From Pogostemon cablin (Eukaryota > Streptophyta > Magnoliopsida > Lamiales > Lamiaceae), in the NCBI GenBank assembly GCA_023678885.1, contig CM042955.1, positions 18,735,835 to 18,799,834 of the forward strand: a DNA stretch of 64,000 nucleotides, in the 5' to 3' direction. The notes under the pieces are model-generated. The model ran no database searches and was not told the DNA's origin. It saw only the letters and a list, made by a program, of their open reading frames with translations. Below, piece after piece: positions 47,501 to 59,600 of the stretch. Both the position numbers and the translations under genes were made by a program. The first letter of the stretch is position 1; the number at the start of each line of letters is the position of its first letter.

Positions 47501-50500
47501 TCATCTTGTCTCCTTTCTGGGGAAGGGGGGTTAATGAGGATGAATCTCATGGGAAATAAAAATGTATACATGAATCATATGTTGGGATGGATTAATATGT
47601 TAGTCATGTTAGAAAGGATGCATTTGTTTTTATAGTTTTTTGAGATACAGTTTCATTGCATTACCTTCATATTGTTTAATACCATGTATTTTCTTATCCT
47701 CAAATATTACAATATTTTGGCGACTGGGCACATTAGCAGCTGCTTTTGAATGTCTATACCAGGCCATCCCTTGAAATCCCATCTCTTTTAGCTACTGTTT
47801 TGGTACTTTCAGCTGTATTATTGCTCATATTTGTAACTTTAGGTTGCTGCAACACCAGATTTTATGCTAGCATATATCGATTTTTTTCTGGGTGGTGATG
47901 AAAAGAGAAGTGATCTGCCTCCTCGTCTCCATCAGCGATTCCCAATGTCTCTATTATTTGGAGGTGATGGGAGCTACATGTCTCCTTTTTCACTTCATAA
48001 TGACAACATCATCACCAGTCTCATGAGTCAGGTTGTAAATCTGGAAAATTCAGAGAAATGCATTTTAAATGTATATGAAGTGTTTAACTGAGTTATGTCT
48101 ATACTTCAGGCTGTGCCTCCTACCACATGGTATCGCTTTGTTGCTGGCTTGAATGCACAGTTACGTTTGGTTCGTAGGGGTTGTCTTAGAGCAAAGTTTC
48201 GTCCGGTCATTCAATGGCTTGACACTTTTGCCAATCCTGCATTGAGGTTCTATTCTGTGCATGTGGATCTTGCTTCATTTCAAGCTACTGCTAATGGCTA
48301 TGGCCACTATGGACTTCTGATATATGCTGTTGAAGAAGAATCTGATTGTATCTCATTTGAGTATCCTGATAGAGCACCTCAAGACGAACAACAGTCAAGG
48401 TATGTATGTACATCAGTGATGAACTGTACTTCCATAGATATTTATATAATCAATTGTTTTGTTTCTTTCATGTGATATTTACTGCGAAGGCACTTGCAAT
48501 TTTTCTTGAAGGAGTTTATATCGCTCACTTTGTTTCCCATCTGTTCACAGTCAATAAACATCAAAAGTTACATAGAGATGCATGACTTTGCACCATAATT
48601 GCATTCTCAGTTTTTTTTCTTTACATATAATTGAATTTTGTCTTTGGTAATCTGTGAATGCAATTATGGTGCAATTGATCACTCTGAGTGTTTCCAAAGG
48701 GGTGAGGATGGGTCTGGGTTCCTCTTCATTGAGGGTTAAGGTGATAAATGGCTGGCCTAGCATTGGAGAAATGTTTAAAGTTGGAAATTGTTAAATAGTT
48801 GTTTTGAAGAAAACTGGAGGACTTTTTTTAGCACTAATCAAATTTCCTTTGTATTCTGTTATTTTCATGACCATTTCCCATGTTTAAATACACAGAAAGT
48901 TAGACTACTTGATCTTTGATTTCTTAGCTACAACCAGTACTATACTGTAAACCATTTTGTGTGTGTGTGCATGTGATATGATGCAGTGCCACGAGTTTTT
49001 TCTCTCTTAAGGATGAGATTCGCTCAGTTCGAAGTCAGAGAAGCTCTGAACATAATTCCAGGCAGAAGATTTATGGAGGGATTTTAGATATTAACAATTT
49101 GAAAGTGCTTGACAATAAGAGAGATGTATCCATTGCCCTCTCTTTTCTAATTCGCAACACTAAACCTGTTGGTCACCAGGTATCTCCATCTCCGCTTCAA
49201 GGAAATCTATTTAATGTATTGTTTCTGAAACAAGAGTTCCATTCTTATTTATTTATTTTTTATTTTGTTTTGATGCAGGATCTGGTTGGTTTAGTGATCT
49301 CTATCCTGCTTCTAGGAGATATTAGTTTAGTATTGCTCACATTGCTCCAGTTGTATTCACTTTCCCTAGCAGACGTCTTTCTTGTCATGTTTATTTTACC
49401 CCTGGGGATTTTGATTCCCTTCCCTGCTGGAATTAATGCTTTGTTCAGTCATGGGCCAAGGCGATCAGCAGGTCTTGCACGTGTTTATGCTTTGTGGAAT
49501 GTCACGTCCTTGGTAAATACTGTAAGTGCGCTCACAACCTTCCAATCAGTCTAAGTATCGTACTTTACCCCCTCTCTGACAAATTCGAGTTCTGCACATC
49601 ACCAAGTCTCTCTTAAAAATTGAGAAACTGTGTTAAGCTGATAATTGTTGGCTTTTATTTTTCTTTCTTTTTTTCAATGCCTGACTATGCATAATCCGTT
49701 AATGTAGAACATCAATTAAATAAATAAATCTAAACTTTGCAAATTTGCTGTTGGTTAGTCCATTCTCTTAAAATTCTCTTCTTAGCCATGATTTAGCTAA
49801 TTGCATGTGTATATAGTCCTCTTGCTAGTATTAAAAATTAGCCGATGCGTTTATTGATTTAGTAGGCACAGATCTAATTTTAGGTTTCATATTACATGTC
49901 ACTGACCCTATTTAATCTCAATCTTATAAATGCTACACTTCATAAAGTATGTGTATTTAATCTGTACATATTTACATGAGTAGTTGTATGTTTCTGTTTT
50001 TATGGTTAATGAATTGTGTATTGCGTGTACTTCCCTAGATTAGTTCCACTAATAAACCCATTTTTGCTTTTCAATAAAATGTCCCTGCCATGTTAGTACA
50101 CATATCATTAGAATTGCCCCAAATTAACCAAACTGGCCAAACTAGCAAATGTCATAAAGCTTTTGATTTTTTTCCTATTAGGTAAAGTCTTGTGTTATCT
50201 TTTGGATGATCTATCACTTTATAAAACAGAAAAAGTTCTCCATACTAATTCTTATAATTATTTGTCCTCCCCCCCTCTATCCTTTGCTTTGACATAACAC
50301 ATATCATCTGTTGACTTAGTTGAACTTTTGGGCTTCATTTAACATGTTAGCTTGTATATTGCTGTCTCAACTCAGGCTGTCGCATTCATATGTGGTTACA
50401 TACACTTTCGTACACAATCCAGTAGGAGACTTCCAAACTTCCCACCACTGAATATGTAAGCTAAGCATCCCATCTCTTATAACTTCATTTGGCCATTTTT

Positions 50501-50698
50501 AATGGAGCTGCCCGTCATCATCTGCTCATAATAACGTTCCTGTCTTGGTGCAGGGATGGAAGTGAGTGGTGGATTTTCCCATTTGCTCTTCTGTTGTGTA
50601 AATGCATCCAATCGCAGCTTGTAAATTTGCACGTGGCAAATCTGGAAATTCAGGATCGTTCCTTGTATAGTAAGGACTTCAACTTGTTTTGGCAGTAG
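38570..50698 (+). CDS. Large glycine-rich multi-pass membrane protein (22 exons)
   Basis: A plant-specific family resembling Arabidopsis At5g11700, At5g47020 and At4g32920, often auto-annotated 'ephrin type-B receptor'; biochemical role unknown to me. Exons: 38570-39405, 41135-41250, 41739-41944, 42118-42234, 42466-42594, 42673-42798, 43502-43557, 43649-43748, 43857-43974, 44095-44304, 44866-45199, 45425-45518, 45932-46040, 46309-46580, 46717-46844, 46941-47175, 47843-48031, 48110-48399, 48987-49179, 49279-49521, 50376-50455, 50554-50698. Total 4326 nt, 1441 residues, in frame, matching family length. The N-terminus has a signal peptide and a proline run (PPAPPPPPPHPP). A long extracellular part follows with Gly-rich loops (GGGGGGRIMLL, GGGGGGGGRIHFHW). 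A Cys-rich GCC2/GCC3-like segment lies at about 795-850, and a first membrane span (WLFGLLLLSLLVLLAMVLS) at about 886-905. Further spans lie near 1010-1025 and 1290-1420. It ends YSKDFNLFWQ. Confidence 0.95.
39840..40420. mobile_element. Probable transposon in intron 1 of the glycine-rich gene
   Basis: Clusters of GCGCCTAGG/GGCGCGCC motifs lie at both ends (about 39915-39950 and 40340-40400), oriented inversely. The middle is AT-rich and includes ttagggttagggtttt. The pattern is like non-autonomous hAT elements with subterminal repeats. I found no clear target duplication, so the limits are approximate. Confidence 0.5.
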
Positions 50699-52500
50699 TA
50701 AAATTTCCAAGCATAATCTTTTCTCCTTAACACCCATCAAATTTTTTCCGTGGGTTCTGTTTGATATGCTTATTTGTGGTGGTCATTTAGAAAATAGAGT
50801 GGTTGAAAAGACGTAAAGAAAAAGAAGTTGATTGAGGAGAATGAAAAATACCTTGGTAGATTTAGGCATATATATCTTGTAGGCCTCCATTTGTGCAGTT
50901 TATATTCCTCCCGTGTATATATTATCCCTATGGTTCACTAATTGTAATTTTGCACTTGTTTAATAGTCCACTAGGTATTGCTCCTTCTGTTATGCTATAC
51001 TAATAATGATTATTACATTGTATATTATGGGGCGATGCTGTTTAGTTTTTAATGTAATGACATGATTATCCATTTGAGTTTTGATACGAAAATTGTAGTA
51101 CCATCTCTACAAGTGAATTGGCGTAATTTCGCAGTTTTCTGTAATATATATGTAGTATTTATTGGGAAATTAAGTTCTCTTGTGCATCGGGTGCATAAGT
51201 TGTTTAAACTGTGCACTGTTAAGGTGTTTAAGGTTAATAATATTTTTGTTTTAAAGAATATATACTTTAATTAATTTACTGATTAGGCCAGGACCAAATG
51301 TTAAAAGAAAATAACCCATGTGCTGCTTACTGATTAGGTTAGGCCCAATACGTGGGGTTTCAATTTAATTACCATTGATTTTATTTTTATTATTTTTATT
51401 ATTCACAAACTAAAAATACAATTGTAATAATTAAGGTATATAGGTAAAGTATAATTATTTGTAATTAAAATACATTTTATTAAAGTACTATAAAAGATGC
51501 ATTGAAATATATTTTAAGATGTTATTATGGTATTATTTGCTAATAAATAATAATACTTTAATAAATCTTACTATGACAAGCTAAAATTATAATTGAATGT
51601 CTATGTCATTTTGGGAGTGAGTGAGACGTGTATATAGATTTAACTTGGGGGCCTGACTTAGTCCAGGGCGTGTACATGGGGTTATATTTTAATTGCCTTA
51701 TTTGATTTTATTTTTATTTATACACCAAAAAAAATACAAATGCAGTAACAAATAGTAAAATTTAATAAATACCATCCACTACATTCAGCCTTATACTTTC
51801 TGCCGACCATATTTTGCACTTATTGCACCATATCTGTTGCATTTTACTACATTAAATTTAAATGGTAGTACTATAAAGTGTGGAAAAAGTTAGGTAAAAA
51901 AGAATCACCAAAAATGAACTTCGAAATAAATCAATGTTAAATTTGAATAAATCAAGATACAAAATTTATTCCAAACTTTATAAATTAACAACCTAAATGA
52001 TTTTCGTCCGTTAAAAAAAAAGACATATATTCCAATTTTGGGTATTCGTTTTAAAGTCTCATTTTTCTTTATACATATGAAACTCACACATACTCATTAA
52101 TACAATTAAAATATAGGGCATACACACCCATTAATACAATTATACAATTATTCAATACACATCAAATAATAATAATCTTTAATCCTTAAAAAAAAGCAAA
52201 TGAGTCTTTTTTAAGCAAAAGGAGAAAATAGGTCATATATCCGGCGGAATTGTTCATATTTATTGTTTCATAGTACTACTTTTACTAACTTTGCTAATAT
52301 TTTTAGGATAATTTGATATGTTGGAAAATAAATACTCCCTCCATCTCATAATAAACTTACATTTTTTTATTTTTATCTGTGTTATTGTAAAATTTACTTT
52401 CCAAAAAAAAAAAATCATACCAATCTCACAAAAACAAAATACATCTTGATCTAAAATTGTCACCTCTACCTGATACACAGAAAATAGTTTATAGTAATTT
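50699..52500. other. Intergenic downstream of the glycine-rich gene
   Basis: The first part should be that gene's 3' untranslated region. Two diverged copies of a short segment (gattaggycaggmccaa...ttttaattac and ttatttttatt) appear near 51280-51420 and 51600-51760. The frames at 51062-51274 and 51905-52087 are not recognisable. No gene seen. Confidence 0.55.
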
Positions 52501-52502
52501 AC

Positions 52503-52552
52503 TACTCCCTTCGTTCCACATCAATAACCATTGATGTGGAACTGAGGGAGTA
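52503..52552. mobile_element. 50-bp foldback made only of Stowaway-type termini
   Basis: TACTCCCTTCGTTCCACATC followed within a few bases by its inverted complement ending GGGAGTA, a near-perfect hairpin. It looks like a Stowaway MITE with its centre deleted. Confidence 0.85.
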
Positions 52553-53080
52553 CATAAAAGTTATACATCTGAAAATCAATAAAGATATGGTTAAAAAATC
52601 AAGATTTGTTAAACTTTATATTTACTGTAACTATGAAAATAGAGTTTACAGTAGCTATAAAATATAATATGAAACGAAAAGAGTAAAATACTTTATGAGT
52701 GTTAAAAATATGTGATAATTTTAAAATTATAGTGTACTTTTAAAGGTTGAATTAATTAATTAATTAATTATTTTTGAGAATATGAATTATCTTATATCTT
52801 ATAGTAATAAGAAAAATAGGTGAGGAAAATATAAAAAACTATACGAAATTGTAGAGTAGGGATTATTTTAATCAGCATATAAAAATTGAGATATATAAGC
52901 AAGTATTTGGTGTGATTTAAACATGTCCATAGGGATAAGATTTGAAACTGGGAAAAAAATAAAAATAAAAAAGAAGGAAAAAAAAGGGGAAGGGTTAAAA
53001 TCACGAGGAGTAAGAAGATAGTTAATACATATCCACAAAGAAAAGGCCACGTAATCAGCTGTCGCTTTCACCGGTTTCAC
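52553..53080. other. AT-rich spacer, no gene seen
   Basis: Short simple repeats (attaattaatta). The minus-strand frame at 52868-53092 starts MSGGVKPVKATADYVAFSLW but becomes a phenylalanine-rich, A/T-homopolymer translation; I do not recognise it. Confidence 0.5.
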
Positions 53081-53089
53081 GCCGCCAGA

Positions 53090-53146
53090 CACGTGTACCT
53101 ACCTTGACTCCAACGCTTTGCCCTCACGTGACAATCCACCCACGTG
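53090..53146. promoter_or_regulatory. Cluster of three G-boxes (CACGTG)
   Basis: CACGTG at 53090-53095, 53125-53130 and 53141-53146, the first and third followed by T(A/C) as in ABRE-type sites. Such clusters bind bZIP/bHLH factors in plant promoters. No obvious gene starts next to it. Confidence 0.5.
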
Positions 53147-53159
53147 TCCTCCGTACAGA

Positions 53160-54300
53160 TTTTCATTGATTTCTTCAGATTAAATGCCATCCAACTCGTT
53201 ACCATTATTATTACCCAAATTATTTCATCAAATGTTTAATTTATGAGTACAACTATTTTAATTTTGGATTAATTTTTAATTCAATCTTTATTAATAAATA
53301 AAATATTATAATTATTTTTTTTTTTAAAAATACTACACACTAGTTACTTTAAAACTATAAATTTGGTGATGCACCAAAATCACCATTAATTTCATAATTT
53401 ACGTTATACTTTAGTTTTAAAATGTAATATCAAGATTATTCCGTAATGCATTGATTATTGATAGGTTAGTTTTTTTTATAAATTTAGTTATTTTTATTTT
53501 TTCAAAATTTTTAATTATTTTATTTTGTGCAAATATGGTTAATCAACTTTTTATTTAACAGTTCCTACTAATTTGGTGCCCAAAATACTCTAGATGTACC
53601 CTAAATTAGCACTAAAATTATAAATTTTATAAGTATAATTGTAGTTTTTTTTTTTTTGGGGTTTAGTATGCAATAGGTAGAATATAAGTATTTTTATTTT
53701 AAATAAGAGAGTATATCTAGTAATGTTATCAAAAATGAATCGGATTGACCGTTCAATTGAGAATTAGAGTTGGAATCGGTTTGAAAAGAAAAGAAAAAAA
53801 ATCGGATTTTACAGTTACAGTGGGTTTAACTTGTCAAAATAAAAATAATCTACCAGTTGAAGAGATCCAACCGATTTTATTTTTTTGTTCTTTTACTTCT
53901 TATTTTTATAATGTTTCCCTTTTATTTTTATATATTTTAAAACATAATATAAATTTTGTATTAAATTATACATTGTATGATATTGAATCGACATGTTATA
54001 GAGTACTATAAAATACGAATGAACTATAAATATTTTTATTTAAATTAATTTTTTAACTTTATAAAGTAATTTTGATGGTTATATTTTTTTTTTATAAATA
54101 GTAATTTTATAAAATATAATTAAAAATATGTGAAATTTTATTTTCATATTGAGTGATCCGATCAGTAAAACCTTAAATAGTTGCTTTCATCTGGTCAATT
54201 TCCTGTTCGATTATAAAATCATTAGTATCTACTACTATCTAGGGTATTTTTTAGACTACATTATCTCACTAGAAAAAAATTAAAAACTAGAAACTCAAAC
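53160..54300. other. AT-rich intergenic, no gene seen
   Basis: Long A/T runs. The plus frame at 53745-54011 is a low-complexity translation without a recognisable domain. Confidence 0.55.
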
Positions 54301-54303
54301 TCC

Positions 54304-54709
54304 CACTAAAAAAACTACTTATTTTTTAAGAATGGAATTTATCATCGGACAATCTGTTGGTAATTATCACTCGGAAAGCAATAAAAATAATATTTTCTCT
54401 TTAGCAATAGAATACCAATAGATTTATTCTCTATTTTAATAACGAAATTTAATCCGTTGATAATTAACAACGGATTACCAACAAAATCATTATATAAATT
54501 ACGAACGAAATTATTAACAACGGATTACCAACGAAATAATTTACCAATGGAATTGAATTTCCATTGCTAAAAATTTATCAACCACTACTTTACTAAAGGA
54601 AATTTACCAACGGATTCCGTTGTTAATCATTTGATAAACTAATTTAATAATGGAATTGAGGCTTTTACCAACTGAATATTCCGTTAATAAAAAACAATTT
54701 ATTTTAGTG
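54304..54709. mobile_element. CACTA-type MITE, 406 bp
   Basis: Starts CACTAAAAAAACTACTT and ends TTTATTTTAGTG, flanked by the 3-bp duplication TCC (54301-54303 and 54710-54712). Inside, the subterminal motif aacggattaccaac and its complement (ccgttgttaat) repeat several times, as in CACTA (En/Spm) elements. No coding sequence. Confidence 0.82.
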
Positions 54710-54712
54710 TCC

Positions 54713-57100
54713 ATGTCGCATTAATCTTATAGTATGGCATAATATTTTTATTTTTTCATTTTGTCATTTATGTACAACAAAAATAAATGATTTTTTAAAA
54801 TTATTAACATTTATTTTAAGATCATATTAGTCTATTTTATTAATCCATAAATTAGTCATGCCTAAATGGAATTTCTGATAATATTTTGATGTCATGATTT
54901 TTTATTACTTGTTGATTAAATAATTATTTCTTCAGTATAAAGATATGCATTTTATTAGTATTTTATTTCCTTACGTTATAAGGTATACATTTCTATTTTA
55001 TAAGCGTATTCAAAAAAAAAATCTCATCATACATTTCTATTTTTATAAATATTTTTTTAAAAAAAACTAATAACCCTAAAATTATTACAATTTTTTTTTA
55101 TAGGCAAAAAAAATTATTTTTAAAAGTTGTTACGCAATTTGTAATCTATTCAAAGTGAACTTTAGGATAAAAAGATAAAATTGCAATTAAAATTTAGACT
55201 TCAACTAGGGTACACCTGGAGCACCGGTATACTTAGACGATCTTAACCGTTAAATAAAGTTTTACTTTGATTTATACTATTAAATAAAATAATATAATTA
55301 ATTTTTTTTAAATTAAAACCAATATCCTATTTTTAACCTATAAACGGTGTACCAGATACACCCAATAATCACCCTAAATATCTCTTACATTCGTATACCT
55401 TGAGACGAACTAAATAATTTAATCCTGCTATGAAGAAATTAAAATAAGAACGATTCTTTGTGTGAATCGAGTTCACATGTAAATCATCCTATTTAAAAAT
55501 TATTATAAGAGTAATATACACATTAGTCCGGCCAATCCATAGGTATTTATTTATTTTTTTTAAGTGAAAGGGGCTTCATAAATAATACACCACTTTCCTC
55601 TAATACAACTATCCATTACATATATATTAATAAAAATTAGCCCTTATGAATTTACAGTGTAAATTATATAATTTCTCTTTAATTTTAACTCTAACAACTC
55701 ATAGCATATAATTAAATTTGAAAGGTAACTGTATGATTTATATAAGTGTTCTCAGAACAATACCTATTGTACTTTTTCCATAAAATTCACATTAGGGATT
55801 GTTTTATAGTATACTCTTAATATTTATTTTGATTTTTATATTTCTTCGTTTTTATATGTTTTGTCTCGGAGCAAAATATCATAAACATACATATACCCCA
55901 AAATATCAAGAGGTATACTGAAATTTTTTACTTTCAATTTATATATATTTTTTATTTTGAGTTGCATCAAATATTTTACAACATACCCCACATCTTACCT
56001 ACTTTTATATTTTACTCATAGATTCAAACAAATTTATTTATTTATTTACATCTTATTCATTATTCTTAATAATTTTATTTAATTTTTCTTTTTAAATTAT
56101 CAATTTATTCTAACATTTTGTTATATTATATATTTAAAAAATATCTTTTAATCTCAATATTCATACAATCGAACATAAATACATGTTGTGTTATGAAATT
56201 TTCATTCAAATAATGATAATATATTGGTACTATTTATATCGCAATTATTACGCATAGATGTAGCTACCACTATAATAACTCTAGAAGTTGAATACATTCT
56301 TTGAACAAAACAGGTTTTAGAAAAATAAAATTAATAATAGAAAACTACTTTAGTACAGGTCATTAATTTTATTATTTCTGGTGGTTGGAGCAACACAAGT
56401 TTTAAATATACACATTTATTGATTTTAAATGTTTTCAATTAATGTAGCTATATATTCAGATTAAAATATAGTATTTGCGTATAATTTGAAGATTAATACA
56501 TGAAGTCATGAAGATAACTCAAAAATGAGAAAAAAAAACCAAATATTTCATTAAAATAATAAAATTAGGCATTTCATAAAATAAAATTTTACATTAATTT
56601 TTTATCAATTGGTAACACTGTGATCATTCTTATTTATTAACTTATTAGCTAGTGTTTTCATATTAAAAACTTGAATTTAAGTATGTAAAGACATGTTGGA
56701 TTAATATACAATTTTATTACTCATTTTTAAAAGTATATACTTATAAAATACTGCTCCGACCATTGTGAAATTTAGAGTTATTATAAATATACAGTTTACT
56801 TTTATAAAAACTATTTTTACTGGATATTTTGATATTTTTTATATAATTAATAAATTATAACGAATTTTAAAATTAAACTTGGAGTTGTTTTTTTTTTTTT
56901 TGAGTTGTCATTGCGTGTTATTTCTTTATTTAGAAATGTAAACTTATTCATGGAACACAATAATGGTATATGATTTTGATTATTTGAGAATGGTGTAAAT
57001 TTAACTTATTATTTTTTTTATCACATAAATAAATTTACACTCTTAAATAAATAAAAAAAACATACACACACACCGACAATTCCACGATACACTTTTTTCA
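54713..57100. other. AT-rich intergenic with decayed repeats
   Basis: At about 55205-55370 an inverted pair (agggtacacctggagcacc and ggtgtaccagatacaccc) suggests another small TIR element, without a target duplication I can fix. No gene seen. Confidence 0.5.
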
Positions 57101-57600
57101 AAATTATCACCTTTATAAGTACATAATTTTATCACCCTTCTTGCTCGATCCTTCTTATCGTCTACATTCGCGTTTTGAATGATGGATCTTACTATTAGTT
57201 GTGTGAATCGACTCAGATTTGAGCTCGTTCAAGTTGAAAGCGATGGAGATAGGGTGACGGTAGAGATGGAGTGTGGATGGTGAAGCAACGGTGGTAGTGT
57301 GATGGTAATGCGTGGAAGGGAGAGGCTTGCTCTCATTGTTATTTTGCATTATCTTTTCTATTAAATTTTTGGTGATTTTGGAAGTTTTATGTTAATTTTA
57401 TTCTCTCCTTATGAGAGTGTTTTAGTCTCCTCGTGGGAGTGTGTAGTCCTCTCGTTTGAGGTACTAAGTGTTTAGTTGAGTTCGTTTTAATGGTGCTTTT
57501 GAATTAGTTGAGTCCGTTTCGATGGTGCTCTTGACTCATTAGTCACGGAATGAATTAATTTTTGAGTTTTATTTATAAAAATTATATTTAGAAAGAAAAT
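57101..57600. other. Intergenic patch of mixed composition, no gene seen
   Basis: Less AT-rich than its surroundings. The minus frame at 57155-57349 (MQNNNESKPLPSTHYHHTTT) has no recognisable domain. A phrase agttgagtycgtttyratggtgct occurs twice near 57475-57530. Possibly part of an old transposon. Confidence 0.4.
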
Positions 57601-57630
57601 AAATAAATAAATAAACAAAAGAAAAGAAAA

Positions 57631-58038
57631 TACTCCCTCCATCCCACGTATTTTTATCCACTTTTCATTTGGGGGTGTCCCACGTATTTTTACCCATTCC
57701 ATTTTTGGCAAAAATATATACTCCGTAATATTTTATTACCTACTTTTTACAATCCCAACAAGTTTAATTACTTTTTTACACTTTATTCATCATTCCCAAT
57801 AACTTTATTCACTTTTTCTTTTTAAATTACTAATTTATCCCTACTTTCTCTTACATTATATATTAAAAAATAATTACTTTTTTACACTTTATTAATCATT
57901 CTCAATAACTTTATTCACTTTTCTTTTTAAATTACCAATTTATCCCTACTTTCTCTTACATTATATATTAAAAAAAATAAAACGTCTTAATCTCCGTGCC
58001 TGTACAAACAGGTAAAAATACCCGGGACGGAGGGAGTA
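57631..58038. mobile_element. Stowaway-type element, 408 bp, with internal tandem duplication
   Basis: Ends TACTCCCTCCATCCCACG and CGGGACGGAGGGAGTA, inverted. A unit of about 100 bp (ttacttttttacacttta...ttacattatatattaaaaaa) is duplicated in tandem at about 57770-57975. Confidence 0.85.
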
Positions 58039-58204
58039 CTAAAATTAATAATGAAAAAAGAAAAAAAATAGGAACACCAATGTGGGAGTGTTGTGACAGG
58101 CTCCATCTCTCAGTCGTGTAATTTGTACAGTGTACCAACCACAGTATGTGGATATGATCCTCTCCTATACAATAAAATCAACAAAATAATTGTGTGCAAT
58201 TAAT

Positions 58205-58320
58205 TATGGAGTAATTTTTGGGTGAACCGTGGTCACTCATGACCCTCTCGTATGAGAGGTGGGGCCCACCCCCTAATGTGAGAGGGTCATGGGTGACCAC
58301 GAGTCACTCAAATAGGTCTC
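58205..58320. repeat. Foldback palindrome, about 100 bp
   Basis: gtggtcactcatgaccctct and its inverted partner agagggtcatgggtgaccac lie about 30 bp apart, around a GGGGCCCACCCC centre. Likely a tiny MITE. Confidence 0.75.
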
Positions 58321-58654
58321 TTATGGGTTATGTGATCATTAGAAGAGTAGGTTTTGGGTGAGACTGTCTCACGGATCCCCTTATGTTAGACGGATCCTCC
58401 ACCAACTCATTTACAAGTTTTTTTTTAAAGCTAAGTGCGCGAGCCTGTAAGCAATATAAATTCTATTCATTTGAACGTAACTGCTTAACTTAATCGATCC
58501 CTTCCATTATTTCAACCGTTAATAGCATGTTTGTTAATCATTGCTTAGTGTTTTATTCCTTTTTTTAATTATGTAAATTAGTTTTATTATTTCAATTTTT
58601 TAATAAAAATATCAGATAAACATTTGAATAAAAATAAAAATTAATCATAAATAA

Positions 58655-58859
58655 TATTCCCTCCGTCCGCTTCTAATGTATCAATTTTACTATTTTTGCG
58701 TCCGCTTCAAAGGTATCAATTTCCCCTATTTAGTAAAAAAATACACAATATGGCCATAACTTCCCTCTAATATAACTACTCACTTTACATATAATAATAA
58801 TACTCCTTAATCCACGTGTAAAAAATAAATGGATACCTTAGAATCGGACGGAGGGAGTA
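58655..58859. mobile_element. Stowaway MITE, 205 bp
   Basis: Ends TATTCCCTCCGTCCGC and TCGGACGGAGGGAGTA, inverted. AT-rich core, no coding sequence. Confidence 0.87.
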
Positions 58860-58869
58860 TATTATTCTA

Positions 58870-59600
58870 ATAAAAGATAGGTCTTGTGTGAGACCGTCTC
58901 ACGTGAGACCATTTTTTACTTTTTAAAATAGTTATCACTTTCGCTATAAAAACGTTATCACTTTCGCTATAAAATGTTATCACTTTTTATTTATACTATA
59001 AATTGTTCATGAAATAGCATCATCACTTTTTATTAATTTATTATCACTTTTCTACATGAAATTTGTCACTTTCTGGCCGTCTCACGTAAGTCCTTACGTG
59101 AGACGGTCTCACACAAGTCTTTGCCTCTAATAAATACTCCCAGTAGTATAGTATTTAATTGAATTATTATATTTTATTCGTCCTAAATATTATTCATGCA
59201 TAAAATAATTTAATTAATAATTATCACTTTATTGTAATTATGTATCACTTTGTATTAAAATTGTTATCACTTTATATTTAATCTATAAATTGTTTATGTA
59301 TGAAGTAGTTCAACTAATAGTTATCACTTTTTATTTGTGTATTACTTTTTATTAAAAATATTATCACTTCTTATAGCGAAATAATTTAGTAAAATTGATA
59401 TCACTTTTTCTTAATTAATTATCACTTTTATTAATTAGACATCACTTTTTATTCCTCTTACTAATTTTTTTTGTGAGGCACGTTATCATTTTTCCTTGAT
59501 CACATGCCATTTTTCAATAAAAATATTATCACTTTTATCTTATAGCATACTGTATTATAAAAATAAAAATTATTATTCAAAATTATAATATTTGAATTGA
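58870..59600. repeat. Foldback plus TTATCACTTT-rich repeat tract
   Basis: 58875-59110 is bounded by gtgtgagaccgtctcacgtgag and its inverse (cgtgagacggtctcacacaa). From there to about 59550 the phrase TTATCACTTT or a one-base variant recurs more than ten times at irregular spacing. This is probably a MITE family with subterminal repeats. No gene. Confidence 0.65.

Noticed and set aside
54269..54303. Earlier CACTA start (cactagaaaaaaatt) as the left end of the CACTA MITE
   Set aside because: Its preceding triplet (tct) does not match the right-hand tcc. The CACTA at 54304 has an exact TCC duplication and fits better.
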